Assembly: GCA_027484425.1 (NCBI GenBank)
Contig: JAIXSZ010000087.1
Coordinates: 33,649 to 97,648 of the forward strand
DNA: 64,000 bases
From: Sphingobacteriales bacterium
GTDB taxonomy: Bacteria; Bacteroidota; Bacteroidia; Chitinophagales; Chitinophagaceae
Reading direction: 5' to 3'
A program made the translations under genes and the position numbers. Below the pieces are notes generated by a model. The model did no database searches. It saw only the letters and a program-made list of their open reading frames with translations, and had not been told where the DNA came from. How positions within the stretch are numbered: position 1 is the stretch's first letter; each line of letters starts with the position of its first letter. Of this stretch, positions 54,320 through 62,168 are shown one piece after another.

Positions 54320-57300
54320 TTAAAGCTTGGCTTTTACCTCTACCCTGTCGTAACCTTCGATGATGTCATCCACTTGGATATCGTTGAAGCCTTTGATGTT
54401 CAGACCACATTCGTAGCCTGTATTGACTTCTTTCACATCGTCCTTGAATCGTTTCAACGACTCAAGTTCTCCGGTATGAATTACAACACCGTCACGGATT
54501 ACACGAATCTTGGTATTTCGATTGACTTTACCATCGAGGACATAACATCCTGCGATAGTGCCCACTTTCGAAATCTTGAAAGTTTCGCGGATTACAATGT
54601 TACAAACGACTTTCTCCTCAAAAGTTGGCGCTAACATACCCTCCATCGCAGACTTGATTTCTTCAATCGCGTCATAGATGATGGAGTAAAGGCGGATATC
54701 GATTTCTTCCTGTTCAGCCAGCTTTCTTGCAGTAGGCAGAGGACGCACCTGGAATCCAACGATGATAGCATCTGAAGCAGAAGCGAGCAATACATCGGAC
54801 TCAGAAATCTGCCCAACCCCTTTGTAGATGATATTGACTTGAATTTCGTCGGTAGAGAGTTTTTGGAGAGAGTCAGCAAGGGCTTCGATAGAACCATCCA
54901 CGTCACCTTTCACGACCACGTTAAGTTCACGGAAGTTACCAATTGCCAAGCGGCGACCGATTTCATCGAGCGTGATATGTTTCTTGGTTCTGAGACCTTG
55001 TTCACGAGCCAATTGCTGGCGCTTAGCCGCAATATCTTTAGCCTGAGCTTCATCTTCCGTACAATAGATTTTGTCGCCGGAAGTTGGAGCGGCGTTGAAG
55101 CCGAGTATTTGAACCGGTTGTGCAGGACCAGCCTTTTTAATGCGTTGCCCACGCTCGTTCATAATGGCTTTTACACGGCCATAATGTTGACCAGCAAGGA
55201 TTGGATCCCCTAAATGCATGGTACCTTTCTCGATAAGGATAGTGGTAATGATACCTTTTCCTTTGTCGAGCGAAGCTTCGATTACCGTACCAACAGCGCG
55301 TTTATCCGGATCTGCTTTGAGGTCGAGGATTTCAGCTTCGAGGAGGATTTTATCGAGAAGTGCATCGATGTTGAGCCCTTTCTTGGCTGAAATTTCCTGC
55401 TCTTGGTATTTACCACCCCAACTTTCCACGAGGATATTAAGTTGAGCAAGCTGCTCGCGAAGGCGATCAGGATTAGCTTCAGGGCGGTCAATTTTGTTGA
55501 AGGCGAAGATGATTGGCACATTAGCCGCTTGCGCATGACTAATAGCCTCTTTGGTTTGAGGCATCACTTGGTCATCGGCAGCGATAACGATGACCACAAT
55601 GTCGGTAACCTTGGCACCACGGGCACGCATGGCGGTGAACGCTTCGTGACCCGGAGTATCGAGGAAAGTGATTTGTTTACCATTTTCTAGGGTCACCTCA
55701 TAAGCACCAATGTGCTGGGTAATTCCACCTGCTTCACCAGCGATAACGTTGGTGTTGCGGATATAGTCCAAGAGCGAGGTTTTACCATGGTCAACGTGAC
55801 CCATGATGGTTACAATTGGAGGACGAGATTGAAGGTTCTCTTCGATATCATCTTGCTCGAGGCTTGGTTCATTGTCGATAGCTGAGACGAAATGAACATC
55901 ATAGCCGAACTCATCCGCCACGATGGTAATAGTTTCTGCATCAAGACGCTGGTTGATGGACACCACCATACCAAGCATGAAGCAGTTAGAGATTACATCG
56001 GTAACGGGCACATCCATCAACTGAGCAAGTTCAGCGGTAGTGAGGAATTCTGTTGCTTCAATCACCTTACCCTGACCATCGTGTTGGTCTTTGTTGTATT
56101 CAGGGCGTTTAAGTTCGCGTCTGCTTTTACGACCACCGCCACTTGCAGGGCGAGGGCGGTTATTACCACCAAAGCGAGGGCCACCACTGAGGCGAGCCAT
56201 GGTTGCTTTGATTTGATCCTGAATTTGCTTTTCGGTAATTTCAGGCTTGTCGCCGGGAGCGCCGGTTGGGGCACCACCTGGGCGATTGTTTTGGCCTGGA
56301 CGGTTGTTCTGGCCTGGGCGATTATTCTGCCCCGGACGGTTTTGGTTAAACTGACCCGGGCGATTCTGATTATTTCCTTGGTTGGTTCCACCTTGCTGGC
56401 CTGGGCGCACATTGGGTTGCGTACTGGAAGCTGCCGGCTTCTCTTTACGTTTTCTTTTTGGACGTCCCATATTTCCTTCAGCGGTGCTGGAGGCTACAGG
56501 CGAAGGCTTTTTCTTTTCAAACTGGCTTAGGTCAATTTTCCCAACTACAGTTGGACCACTTAGCCTGTCGGCGGTGGCGCGGATAACGCTATCATCAACC
56601 TCAGCAGGAGCATCAACCGAAGATTCAGCATCAGGAGTTACGGCCACTTCCTGCGTTTCAGATTGCTCAGTAGCAGTTGGCACTACTGGCTGAGGTTCTT
56701 CTAATTTGGATGTTGGTGGAGGGGTTGCCTTAACTACTTCAATTACTTCTTGTTTTTCTGGAGTAGGCTCAACAGGTTTAGCAACAACAGGAGCTGGTTC
56801 CGGTTTTGCAGCAGGAGCTGGTTCCGGTTCTGAAACAGGAGCTGGAGCTGGTTGAGGCTTTTCTACAACAGGTTCCGGAGCTGGCTTTTGCTTCACTTCA
56901 GGCGATTGCTGAGGCTGAGGCTTTGCCTCTGGTCTCTTAGGACGACCTTTGCTATCAAGTTCTATTTTTCCTAAAATCTTGAGGCCTGAATCGGCAGCCG
57001 AAAGCGTTTCCGGTTCTTTAACTGGCGCGGCTGGCACCACTTCAGGAGCGGGTTCAGGCGTTGGCAAAGGGGCCGGAGTCGGTACTTCTGCAACAACTTC
57101 CGGTTTTTGAGGCTCCTCGGGTTTGATTACTGGAGCTTCTACTACAGGAGGTGCAGGAGTTGCGACAGGTTCAACTTTAGGGGGAGCCACCGGAGCTTCA
57201 CGAGGCTCTTCTTTTTTAGCGACTGGGGCAGCAGCAGCTTGAGCTGCAGCTTCACGGGCTTCGGTTTTAATCCGGCCAATGGTGATCTGCTCCGCCTGTT

Positions 57301-57487
57301 GGCGAACTTTCAGATCTTGTTTAAATTCCTGCAAAAGCAGGATGTGCTCGTCCTCAGAAAGCTTAGTATTGAGGCTGTTCTCTACTTTGTGGCCCTTACG
57401 GGAGAGAAATTCCACAATGGTATCGCGAGAGATATTAAACTCTTTTGCGGCTTTTCCGAGGCTTATAGTGCCGATGGTGTCTGACAT
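54320..57487 (-). CDS. infB: Translation initiation factor IF-2
   Basis: 1055 residues from ATG 57487 ([18 protein letters not shown], the standard IF2_N opening); a longer frame to 57577 adds a hydrophobic non-homologous stretch. Residues about 80-480 form a long Pro/Ala/Glu-rich linker, with a repeated NNRPGQ tract near 395-410. The GTPase domain starts near 555 with G1 GHVDHGKTS, then DTPGHEAF and NKID, followed by domains II and III and the C-terminal fMet-tRNA-binding domain. It places initiator tRNA on the 30S subunit. Own -7 promoter element at 57517-57524. Confidence 0.97.
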   Translation of the reverse strand: MSDTIGTISLGKAAKEFNISRDTIVEFLSRKGHKVENSLNTKLSEDEHILLLQEFKQDLKVRQQAEQITIGRIKTEAREAAAQAAAAPVAKKEEPREAPVAPPKVEPVATPAPPVVEAPVIKPEEPQKPEVVAEVPTPAPLPTPEPAPEVVPAAPVKEPETLSAADSGLKILGKIELDSKGRPKRPEAKPQPQQSPEVKQKPAPEPVVEKPQPAPAPVSEPEPAPAAKPEPAPVVAKPVEPTPEKQEVIEVVKATPPPTSKLEEPQPVVPTATEQSETQEVAVTPDAESSVDAPAEVDDSVIRATADRLSGPTVVGKIDLSQFEKKKPSPVASSTAEGNMGRPKRKRKEKPAASSTQPNVRPGQQGGTNQGNNQNRPGQFNQNRPGQNNRPGQNNRPGQNNRPGGAPTGAPGDKPEITEKQIQDQIKATMARLSGGPRFGGNNRPRPASGGGRKSRRELKRPEYNKDQHDGQGKVIEATEFLTTAELAQLMDVPVTDVISNCFMLGMVVSINQRLDAETITIVADEFGYDVHFVSAIDNEPSLEQDDIEENLQSRPPIVTIMGHVDHGKTSLLDYIRNTNVIAGEAGGITQHIGAYEVTLENGKQITFLDTPGHEAFTAMRARGAKVTDIVVIVIAADDQVMPQTKEAISHAQAANVPIIFAFNKIDRPEANPDRLREQLAQLNILVESWGGKYQEQEISAKKGLNIDALLDKILLEAEILDLKADPDKRAVGTVIEASLDKGKGIITTILIEKGTMHLGDPILAGQHYGRVKAIMNERGQRIKKAGPAQPVQILGFNAAPTSGDKIYCTEDEAQAKDIAAKRQQLAREQGLRTKKHITLDEIGRRLAIGNFRELNVVVKGDVDGSIEALADSLQKLSTDEIQVNIIYKGVGQISESDVLLASASDAIIVGFQVRPLPTARKLAEQEEIDIRLYSIIYDAIEEIKSAMEGMLAPTFEEKVVCNIVIRETFKISKVGTIAGCYVLDGKVNRNTKIRVIRDGVVIHTGELESLKRFKDDVKEVNTGYECGLNIKGFNDIQVDDIIEGYDRVEVKAKL

Positions 57488-57516
57488 CCAGATAGAAACG
57501 AATAGTTGGGGCGCTG

Positions 57517-57524
57517 CAAAGGTA
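57517..57524 (-). promoter_or_regulatory. Bacteroidota -7 element (TACCTTTG) for infB
   Basis: Minus-strand TACCTTTG, 29 bp upstream of the infB ATG. The -33 box is weak. Suggests infB can be transcribed separately from nusA. Confidence 0.45.
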
Positions 57525-57568
57525 GTGTTTATATCCGTAATTCGGCTAAAGTATAGAATAGATAGCAG

Positions 57569-57604
57569 AACGGCCACAGGAGTTTGATGCTCACTGTGGC
57601 CGTT
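57569..57604 (-). terminator. Hairpin between nusA and infB
   Basis: AACGGCCACAG (57569-57579) pairs perfectly with CTGTGGCCGTT (57594-57604); an inner GAG/CTC extends the stem. No U-run follows on the minus strand, so it may be a weak terminator, a processing site or an RNA-stabilising stem. Confidence 0.5.
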
Positions 57605-57625
57605 GATAGGAAAAACGGATTAGAT

Positions 57626-58870
57626 TTATTCGAATTCAGATTTAAGAATTCGAATTACTTCTTTTACTGTTTCTTCTTCCAGCTCTGTACGACGCACTAA
57701 TTCGGCAGCATCAGTGTCGAGTACTGCTTTAGCGGTATCTAGTCCGATATTTTTCAGCTCATCGATGATCCATTCATCAATTTCGTCGAGGAATTCATCG
57801 AGGTCAATGTCAAAGTCCCCTCCATTATCTTCAATATCGCGGAATACATCAATCTCATAACCGGTTAAGCGGGCTGCAAGCTTAATGTTATGGCCACCTT
57901 TACCAATAGCCAACGACACTTGGTCAGGACTGAGGTAAACGCTCGCCTTTTTATTATCCGGGTCGAGGTTGATGGTTTTAATTTTCGCAGGACTGAGCGA
58001 GCGGGTAATGTAGAGGTGGAGGTTGCTAGTGTAGTTGATTACGTCGATGCTTTCTCCACGAAGCTCTTTCACAATGCCATGAATACGTGATCCTTTCATA
58101 CCCACGCAAGCCCCAACCGGATCGATGCGGTCATCGTAGCTTTCTACCGCTACTTTGGCACGCTCTCCTGGTTCACGAACAATTTTCTTAAGGGTAATCA
58201 AGCCGTCAAAGATTTCCGGCACTTCATTTTCAAGGAGTTTGCCCAAGAACTCAGGCGCACAACGTGAAATGATGATTTTCGGATTGTTGTTCATGGTGTC
58301 AACACGTTGAACAATGGCCTTAACAGTGTCGCCTTTTTTGAAGAAATCGGCCGGAATCTGTTCGGTTTTAGGCAAAATGAGCTCATTGCCTTCATCGTCG
58401 AGGACCAAAATTTCCTTTTTCCAGGTTTGGTGTACCTCTCCGGTGATGATTTCACCGATACGGTCTTTGTACTTCTTGTAAAGGTTATCCTTTTCAAGCT
58501 CCATGATTTTCTGCACCAAGGTTTGGCGGGCAGAAAGCACTGCACGTCGACCGAAATCTTCAAGGCCAATTTCGTCGTAGTACTCATCGCCTACTTCGAG
58601 ATCTGGCTCTAGTTTCTTAGCGTCTGCGAGAGGAATTTTATCGGGATCCCAGATGTCTTCGGAATTGTCGTCAACGACCTCGCGGGTGCGGATAATTTCC
58701 ACATCACCACGATCCACGTTTACAACAACGCTGAAGTACTCATCCGATCCGAATCTTTTACGCAACATAGCGCGGAAGACCTCTTCTAGGACCCGTTGCA
58801 TGGTGGCACGGTCCACACTTTTGAATTCCTTGAATTCCGAGAAGGATTCAATCAGATTCAGGTTCTTCAT
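57626..58870 (-). CDS. nusA: Transcription elongation/termination factor NusA
   Basis: 414 residues. N-terminal RNA polymerase-binding domain (about 1-125), S1 domain (about 130-200, GDTVKAIVQRVDTMNNNPKI), two KH domains (VGACVGMKGSRIHGIVKELR and DQVSLAIGKGGHNIKLAARL) and an acidic C-terminal tail ending in a short helix-hairpin region. NusA modulates pausing, intrinsic termination and antitermination. It starts 1 bp after the end of rimP. Confidence 0.96.
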   Translation of the reverse strand: MKNLNLIESFSEFKEFKSVDRATMQRVLEEVFRAMLRKRFGSDEYFSVVVNVDRGDVEIIRTREVVDDNSEDIWDPDKIPLADAKKLEPDLEVGDEYYDEIGLEDFGRRAVLSARQTLVQKIMELEKDNLYKKYKDRIGEIITGEVHQTWKKEILVLDDEGNELILPKTEQIPADFFKKGDTVKAIVQRVDTMNNNPKIIISRCAPEFLGKLLENEVPEIFDGLITLKKIVREPGERAKVAVESYDDRIDPVGACVGMKGSRIHGIVKELRGESIDVINYTSNLHLYITRSLSPAKIKTINLDPDNKKASVYLSPDQVSLAIGKGGHNIKLAARLTGYEIDVFRDIEDNGGDFDIDLDEFLDEIDEWIIDELKNIGLDTAKAVLDTDAAELVRRTELEEETVKEVIRILKSEFE

Positions 58871-58871
58871 A

Positions 58872-59333
58872 TCAAAATGCGATTTGTATTCTTGCTTCTT
58901 TAATATCGGAATAAGCCAAAGTTCGGCTCATTTCTACTGCTTTTTTCCCCTTTTCCTTGTACTTAAACGTCAGCGTAAAGTTCGCTTCGGTAATTTCAGT
59001 AAGCGTACCGAGAACCTGTTCTCCTTCGAGCGTGGTAACCTGCAGGGTTCTACCGAGATGTTGGGGATATTGGCGCGGAAAACGCAGGGGTTTGTCGGCA
59101 CCGGGAGAGGAAACGGTCAGGTTGTACGCGTAATCCTCCGGTGTGATGGCATCAATCTTCTCCCCTAACTGACGGCTTAACCAGCCACAGAAGTCAATAT
59201 CAACACCTTGGTCACCATCGATGTAAACCGTGACCTGACGCTGATTTTGAGTAAGGCTAACATCTACGAGGAAGTAAGCGGTACTTTCGGTAAGCTCCCG
59301 GGTAAATTCGCGTATTTGCTCTTTTAGATCCAT
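58872..59333 (-). CDS. rimP: Ribosome maturation factor RimP
   Basis: 153 residues from ATG 59333 (MDLKEQIREFTRELTES); an extended frame to 59408 runs back through a hairpin and a promoter and is rejected. RimP is needed for 30S subunit maturation. Seen: the N-terminal alpha/beta domain with VTVYIDGDQGVDIDFCGWLS and AYNLTVSSPGADKPL, and the C-terminal SH3-like barrel with FTLTFKYKEKGKKAVEM. First gene of rimP-nusA-infB. Confidence 0.95.
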   Translation of the reverse strand: MDLKEQIREFTRELTESTAYFLVDVSLTQNQRQVTVYIDGDQGVDIDFCGWLSRQLGEKIDAITPEDYAYNLTVSSPGADKPLRFPRQYPQHLGRTLQVTTLEGEQVLGTLTEITEANFTLTFKYKEKGKKAVEMSRTLAYSDIKEARIQIAF

Positions 59334-59357
59334 GGTGGTATTGGGTAGAAAAAACAA

Positions 59358-59380
59358 AGAGGGGACTGCCGGTCCCCTCT
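59358..59380 (-). terminator. Terminator-like hairpin in the rimP leader
   Basis: Perfect 9-bp arms AGAGGGGAC and GTCCCCTCT (59358-59366 and 59372-59380) with a 5-bp loop. On the minus strand the tail is TTGTTTTTTC. It lies downstream of a good promoter (59391-59422) and 25 bp before the rimP ATG, so it may end the ahpD transcript, attenuate rimP-nusA, or both. Confidence 0.75.
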
Positions 59381-59390
59381 CATCACGCCA

Positions 59391-59422
59391 CAAAAGTAGG
59401 GCGAGCAACAGAATTATACAAA
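59391..59422 (-). promoter_or_regulatory. Promoter for rimP-nusA: TTTG-N20-TACTTTTG
   Basis: On the minus strand a TTTG (59419-59422) is followed after exactly 20 bp by TACTTTTG (59391-59398), a full match to the Bacteroidota sigma factor consensus TTTG/TAnnTTTG. Start of transcription is expected near 59385, just before the hairpin. Confidence 0.65.
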
Positions 59423-60016
59423 CTATTTTTCCATCAGGGGCGTAAGGCCCCGAATGATTGCACCTAGTCTGATAGCTTCATAAACTTGTTCCTGGGTTGC
59501 GCCTAGTTTTCGAACCGATTCTTCATGGGCATTGACACACAACTCACAACCGTTTAAGGCGGAAATCACGAGGCTCATTAGTTCAAAAAACAATTTCCCC
59601 AAAACCGGCTTCATCATGAGATTCATTTTAATTCCGGCAGGTGTTTGCTCGTAGTAAGCTTGCTTGGTAAAATGACGAAAGCGGTAAAACACATTGTTGA
59701 CATTGAGCAAAGAAACACAAGCAATGGTTTCTGCTAACTCTTCCTCGGTGGCACCCGCCGCGATTGCCAAGCTGCGAAAGCCTTCTTCCAGAGCGGGAAC
59801 ACGGTCATTAACCGCAACCGCGTAAGCCAACAAGGTTCTTTCTTTTTCTGAAAGAGAAGGATATTGAAGTGCATTTGACAAGTTAATTCTGAGGTCCTTT
59901 AGATATGGACTTTCTACCCTTGCCATTTGCATCAAGTTTTCACCTAGGCTTGTTGCCTGAATCCCTAGCATATCAGCGAGGCGTACAACGCCTTCGTGTT
60001 GAATCATGGAGTTCAT
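59423..60016 (-). CDS. ahpD: Alkylhydroperoxidase AhpD-like protein
   Basis: 197 residues, all-alpha carboxymuconolactone decarboxylase fold. The catalytic CxxC is Cys157 and Cys160 with His164 in NGCELCVNAHEES, the AhpD arrangement; a conserved NNVFYRFRHF precedes it. In mycobacteria AhpD passes electrons from lipoyl/dihydrolipoamide to AhpC. The gene follows ahpC by 4 bp. The symbol is by motif and context; substrate not shown. Confidence 0.88.
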   Translation of the reverse strand: MNSMIQHEGVVRLADMLGIQATSLGENLMQMARVESPYLKDLRINLSNALQYPSLSEKERTLLAYAVAVNDRVPALEEGFRSLAIAAGATEEELAETIACVSLLNVNNVFYRFRHFTKQAYYEQTPAGIKMNLMMKPVLGKLFFELMSLVISALNGCELCVNAHEESVRKLGATQEQVYEAIRLGAIIRGLTPLMEK

Positions 60017-60020
60017 GAGC

Positions 60021-60563
60021 TTAGGCTGTTATTGTGGCTTCACCTTTTTTCCAGTTACAAGGGCAGAGCTCGTCGGTTTGAAGCGCATCTAGGACGCGTA
60101 AGACTTCCTCTACGTTTCTACCTACGTTTAAATCATAAACAGAAACCCAGCGAATGATTCCTTCCGGATCGATGATGAAGGTAGCGCGGTAAGCTATTCT
60201 TTCGTCTTCAGTCAAGATTCCCAAAGCTTCAGCCAATGACTTTGACGTATCTGCCAGCATGGGAAAGCGCAGGTCGCGAAGGTCGTCATGGCTTTTTCTC
60301 CAAGCTAGGTGAACGAACTCACTGTCGGTGGAGGCGCCAATCAGCAGGGCATCTCGATCCTCAAAATCAGGCTGGCGCTTGTTGAAGGCCGCAATTTCGG
60401 TGGGACACACGAAGGTGAAATCCTTAGGCCACCAGAAAAGCACGGCCCAGCGGCCCCTAAGGTCTTCATGGGTTAAGTTGCCGAAAGCTTGTTCTTCATT
60501 GATAGAAACGACTGTTTTTTTGTTGAACTCAGGCAGAGTATTGCCTACAGAAAGTACTTGCAT
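60021..60563 (-). CDS. ahpC: Peroxiredoxin AhpC, three-cysteine type
   Basis: 180 residues. Peroxidatic Cys53 is in FTFVCPTEIAAF; the C-terminal resolving region is LCPCNWKKGEATI with Cys167 and Cys169. This two-cysteine C-terminal pattern is like Mycobacterium AhpC (Cys61, Cys174, Cys176), not E. coli AhpC. It reduces hydrogen peroxide and organic peroxides and is presumably recycled by the adjacent AhpD; no ahpF is present. Between dps and ahpD in one operon. Confidence 0.93.
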   Translation of the reverse strand: MQVLSVGNTLPEFNKKTVVSINEEQAFGNLTHEDLRGRWAVLFWWPKDFTFVCPTEIAAFNKRQPDFEDRDALLIGASTDSEFVHLAWRKSHDDLRDLRFPMLADTSKSLAEALGILTEDERIAYRATFIIDPEGIIRWVSVYDLNVGRNVEEVLRVLDALQTDELCPCNWKKGEATITA

Positions 60564-60580
60564 GATGTAGGTTTATTGGG

Positions 60581-61060
60581 TTAAAAAGGAGTTGATGCGT
60601 TGAGGTACCAGAGGTCTTTTTCGGCTGCGCGAAGGGTTCCGGTGAGCATGTCAGCGGTGCCGTGGTCAGCGTGAAGGGCAGCGAGCTCGAGCGTTTCGCG
60701 AATAGCTTGAAGAAGGTGTTGATAGTCGGCCTTTAGTTGAGGAAGAATCTGGCTTTCGTTACGAAGCAGTGCACCTTCATCGAAATCGGCGTGTTGGCGA
60801 ATGCTGACTAAGCTTCCCTTGGGAGTTTCGCCGCGCATTTTTATGCGCTCGGCCAGCGAATCGGCTTCGTTTTGAAGGCGTGCGGAAGCTTCATCCAACC
60901 AAGTATGCCAAAGTATAAACGAAGGACCTTCGAGGTTCCAGTGGTAATTTTTTAGCTTAAGGTTGAAGACTATTAAATCGGCGAGTAAGCCGTTGAGTTG
61001 TTGTTGCAGTTGCTGTTGTTCGGCTTTGGCTACTGAGCCGTTTATCCGTTCGTTTTCCAT
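60581..61060 (-). CDS. dps: Dps family ferritin-like DNA-protection protein
   Basis: 159 residues, four-helix ferritin-like fold forming a 12-mer. All five inter-subunit ferroxidase ligands are present at the expected spacing: His40, His52, Asp56, Asp67 and Glu71 (NYHWNLEG; WHTWLDEA; EADSLAERI). It oxidises Fe(II) using hydrogen peroxide and stores iron, limiting Fenton damage. First gene of dps-ahpC-ahpD (gap 17 bp). A palindrome at 61087-61110 may regulate it. Confidence 0.94.
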   Translation of the reverse strand: MENERINGSVAKAEQQQLQQQLNGLLADLIVFNLKLKNYHWNLEGPSFILWHTWLDEASARLQNEADSLAERIKMRGETPKGSLVSIRQHADFDEGALLRNESQILPQLKADYQHLLQAIRETLELAALHADHGTADMLTGTLRAAEKDLWYLNASTPF

Positions 61061-61086
61061 GACCCAAAGGTCAGAAGTTTCTTTCC

Positions 61087-61110
61087 ATAGATAAAACTGA
61101 TATTTTCTAT
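61087..61110. promoter_or_regulatory. 24-bp imperfect palindrome upstream of dps
   Basis: The 12-base halves match at 8 positions (ATAGA-AA-A pattern), 27 bp upstream of the dps ATG. Candidate operator for a peroxide regulator such as OxyR or PerR; it does not match the E. coli OxyR spacing. Confidence 0.4.
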
Positions 61111-61246
61111 ATCACTATTGACTCGGTTAATTATCATTGTTTACACGCTGCATAGATAGAATTACTAATGGGGTGCTCTTCGATAATAATTAAGAATTAT
61201 GGTCGCCTACTTCCTAACTGCGAGTTATGAGTCAATTTCCCCTCTT

Positions 61247-61355
61247 TGTAATTTGTAATTTAAAGCAGCGCACTTCTCCCTCCTCGTAATTCGTAATTTG
61301 TAATTCGTAATTTACTTCTGCATACTTCCCTCCTCGTAATTTGTAATTAGTAATA
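61247..61355. repeat. TAATTTGTAATT/TAATTCGTAATT repeat blocks
   Basis: Three blocks (about 61247-61262, 61285-61313, 61335-61355) of a 7-8-bp degenerate unit TAATT(C/T)G, the last two each preceded by CTTC(T/C)CCTCCTCG. Non-coding; extragenic repeat. Confidence 0.7.
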
Positions 61356-61375
61356 ATCCTCAACACCACTACGCC

Positions 61376-61951
61376 ATGAAGCCCTTACCCATTCTGCCGC
61401 AGCCTGTTATTGAAGCAGGAAGTTACCTGATGGACGCGCTCAGCATGGCTGACTTAAACCCGATGTTTGAGATGCGATCAGATCCGAGGCAGTTACAGTA
61501 CATTCAGCGGCCCTTACAGCGCAGTCTTGAAGAAACAAAAGTGTGGCTAGAGGGAGTTCTGGAGAGTGAAGCGAAGGGCGAAGGGATTACATGGGCCATT
61601 CGCCGGGCAAAAGAAGGTGAATTATTGGGCGCAATAGGGTTTTACCGTACCAAATGGGAGCATTTCCGAACTGAAATTGGCTATATGGTTCGGGTGAATT
61701 ACCATAGGCAGGGCATTATGGCTGCTTGCGTGCCAGCAGCATGCCGTTGGGCGTTTGAATATTGGGGCGTTCATAGTATTGAGGCGAATATTCATCCTGA
61801 AAACCAGGCAAGTCGTGGTGTTTTGTTAAAGGCTGGCTTTCGGAAAGAGGCCTACTTTCGGGAAAACTACTACTTCGACGGACGCTTCTACGATTCTGAA
61901 ATCTATGGGTTGCTCCAACAAGAACTGAGTTGCAACAGTCCATTAGCATAA
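61376..61951 (+). CDS. GNAT family N-acetyltransferase (RimJ/RimL-like)
   Basis: 191 residues from ATG 61376. Acetyl-CoA binding region HRQGIMAACVPAACRWAFEY (central) and a GNAT C-terminal pattern NQASRGVLLKAGFRKEAYFRENY, typical of the RimJ/RimL group that acetylates N-termini or small molecules. The substrate is unknown. Followed after 5 bp by a small membrane protein gene. Confidence 0.87.
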   Translation: MKPLPILPQPVIEAGSYLMDALSMADLNPMFEMRSDPRQLQYIQRPLQRSLEETKVWLEGVLESEAKGEGITWAIRRAKEGELLGAIGFYRTKWEHFRTEIGYMVRVNYHRQGIMAACVPAACRWAFEYWGVHSIEANIHPENQASRGVLLKAGFRKEAYFRENYYFDGRFYDSEIYGLLQQELSCNSPLA

Positions 61952-61956
61952 AGAGC

Positions 61957-62094
61957 ATGCAGGCTTCTTCTCCACCCCCATCAGGTAAAATAAAAAGCTG
62001 GCTCAAGCGAGTAGGCTGGCTGGGTTTTCTGTTTTTTTTGATTAAAGGTTTGATATGGCTTTACCTGATTTATTGGGCAGGAAAGCAGATTTAG
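61957..62094 (+). CDS. Small single-span membrane protein (45 aa)
   Basis: ATG 61957 to TAG 62094. A basic N-terminus (GKIKSWLKRVGW) leads to one hydrophobic helix (LGFLFFLIKGLIWLYLIYW) and a short basic end. Small proteins with this 'WLKR-x-G-(W)-x-GF-LFFLIKGL-IWL' pattern are, as far as I recall, widespread in Bacteroidota and unnamed. Five bp after the GNAT stop, so probably translated from the same mRNA. Function unknown. Confidence 0.65.
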   Translation: MQASSPPPSGKIKSWLKRVGWLGFLFFLIKGLIWLYLIYWAGKQI

Positions 62095-62100
62095 AAAACA

Positions 62101-62138
62101 CAAAAAACAAACGCCCGACCTTTTCAAGGCCGGGCGTT
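62101..62138 (-). terminator. Terminator after the PKD/T9SS gene
   Basis: AACGCCCGACCTT (62110-62122) pairs with AAGGCCGGGCGTT (62126-62138), one mismatch, then a T-rich run on the minus strand (62101-62109). Starts 30 bp past the stop of the 62169 gene. Confidence 0.85.
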
Positions 62139-62168
62139 GACTTGTTGTTGGCAATCAACAAGTAAGGA

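Larger units (their letters stand above)
61061..61375. other. 315-bp gap between dps and the GNAT gene
   Basis: No gene seen. Holds the dps upstream palindrome (61087-61110) and blocks of TAATTTGTAATT/TAATTCGTAATT repeats (61247-61355). Confidence 0.7.

Noticed and set aside
57488..57577. Longer IF-2 start at 57577
   Set aside because: The extra 30 residues do not match IF-2 and run through the likely promoter; [17 protein letters not shown] is the standard start.
59334..59408. Longer RimP start at 59408
   Set aside because: It would translate the leader hairpin and part of the promoter; MDLKEQIREF fits RimP.
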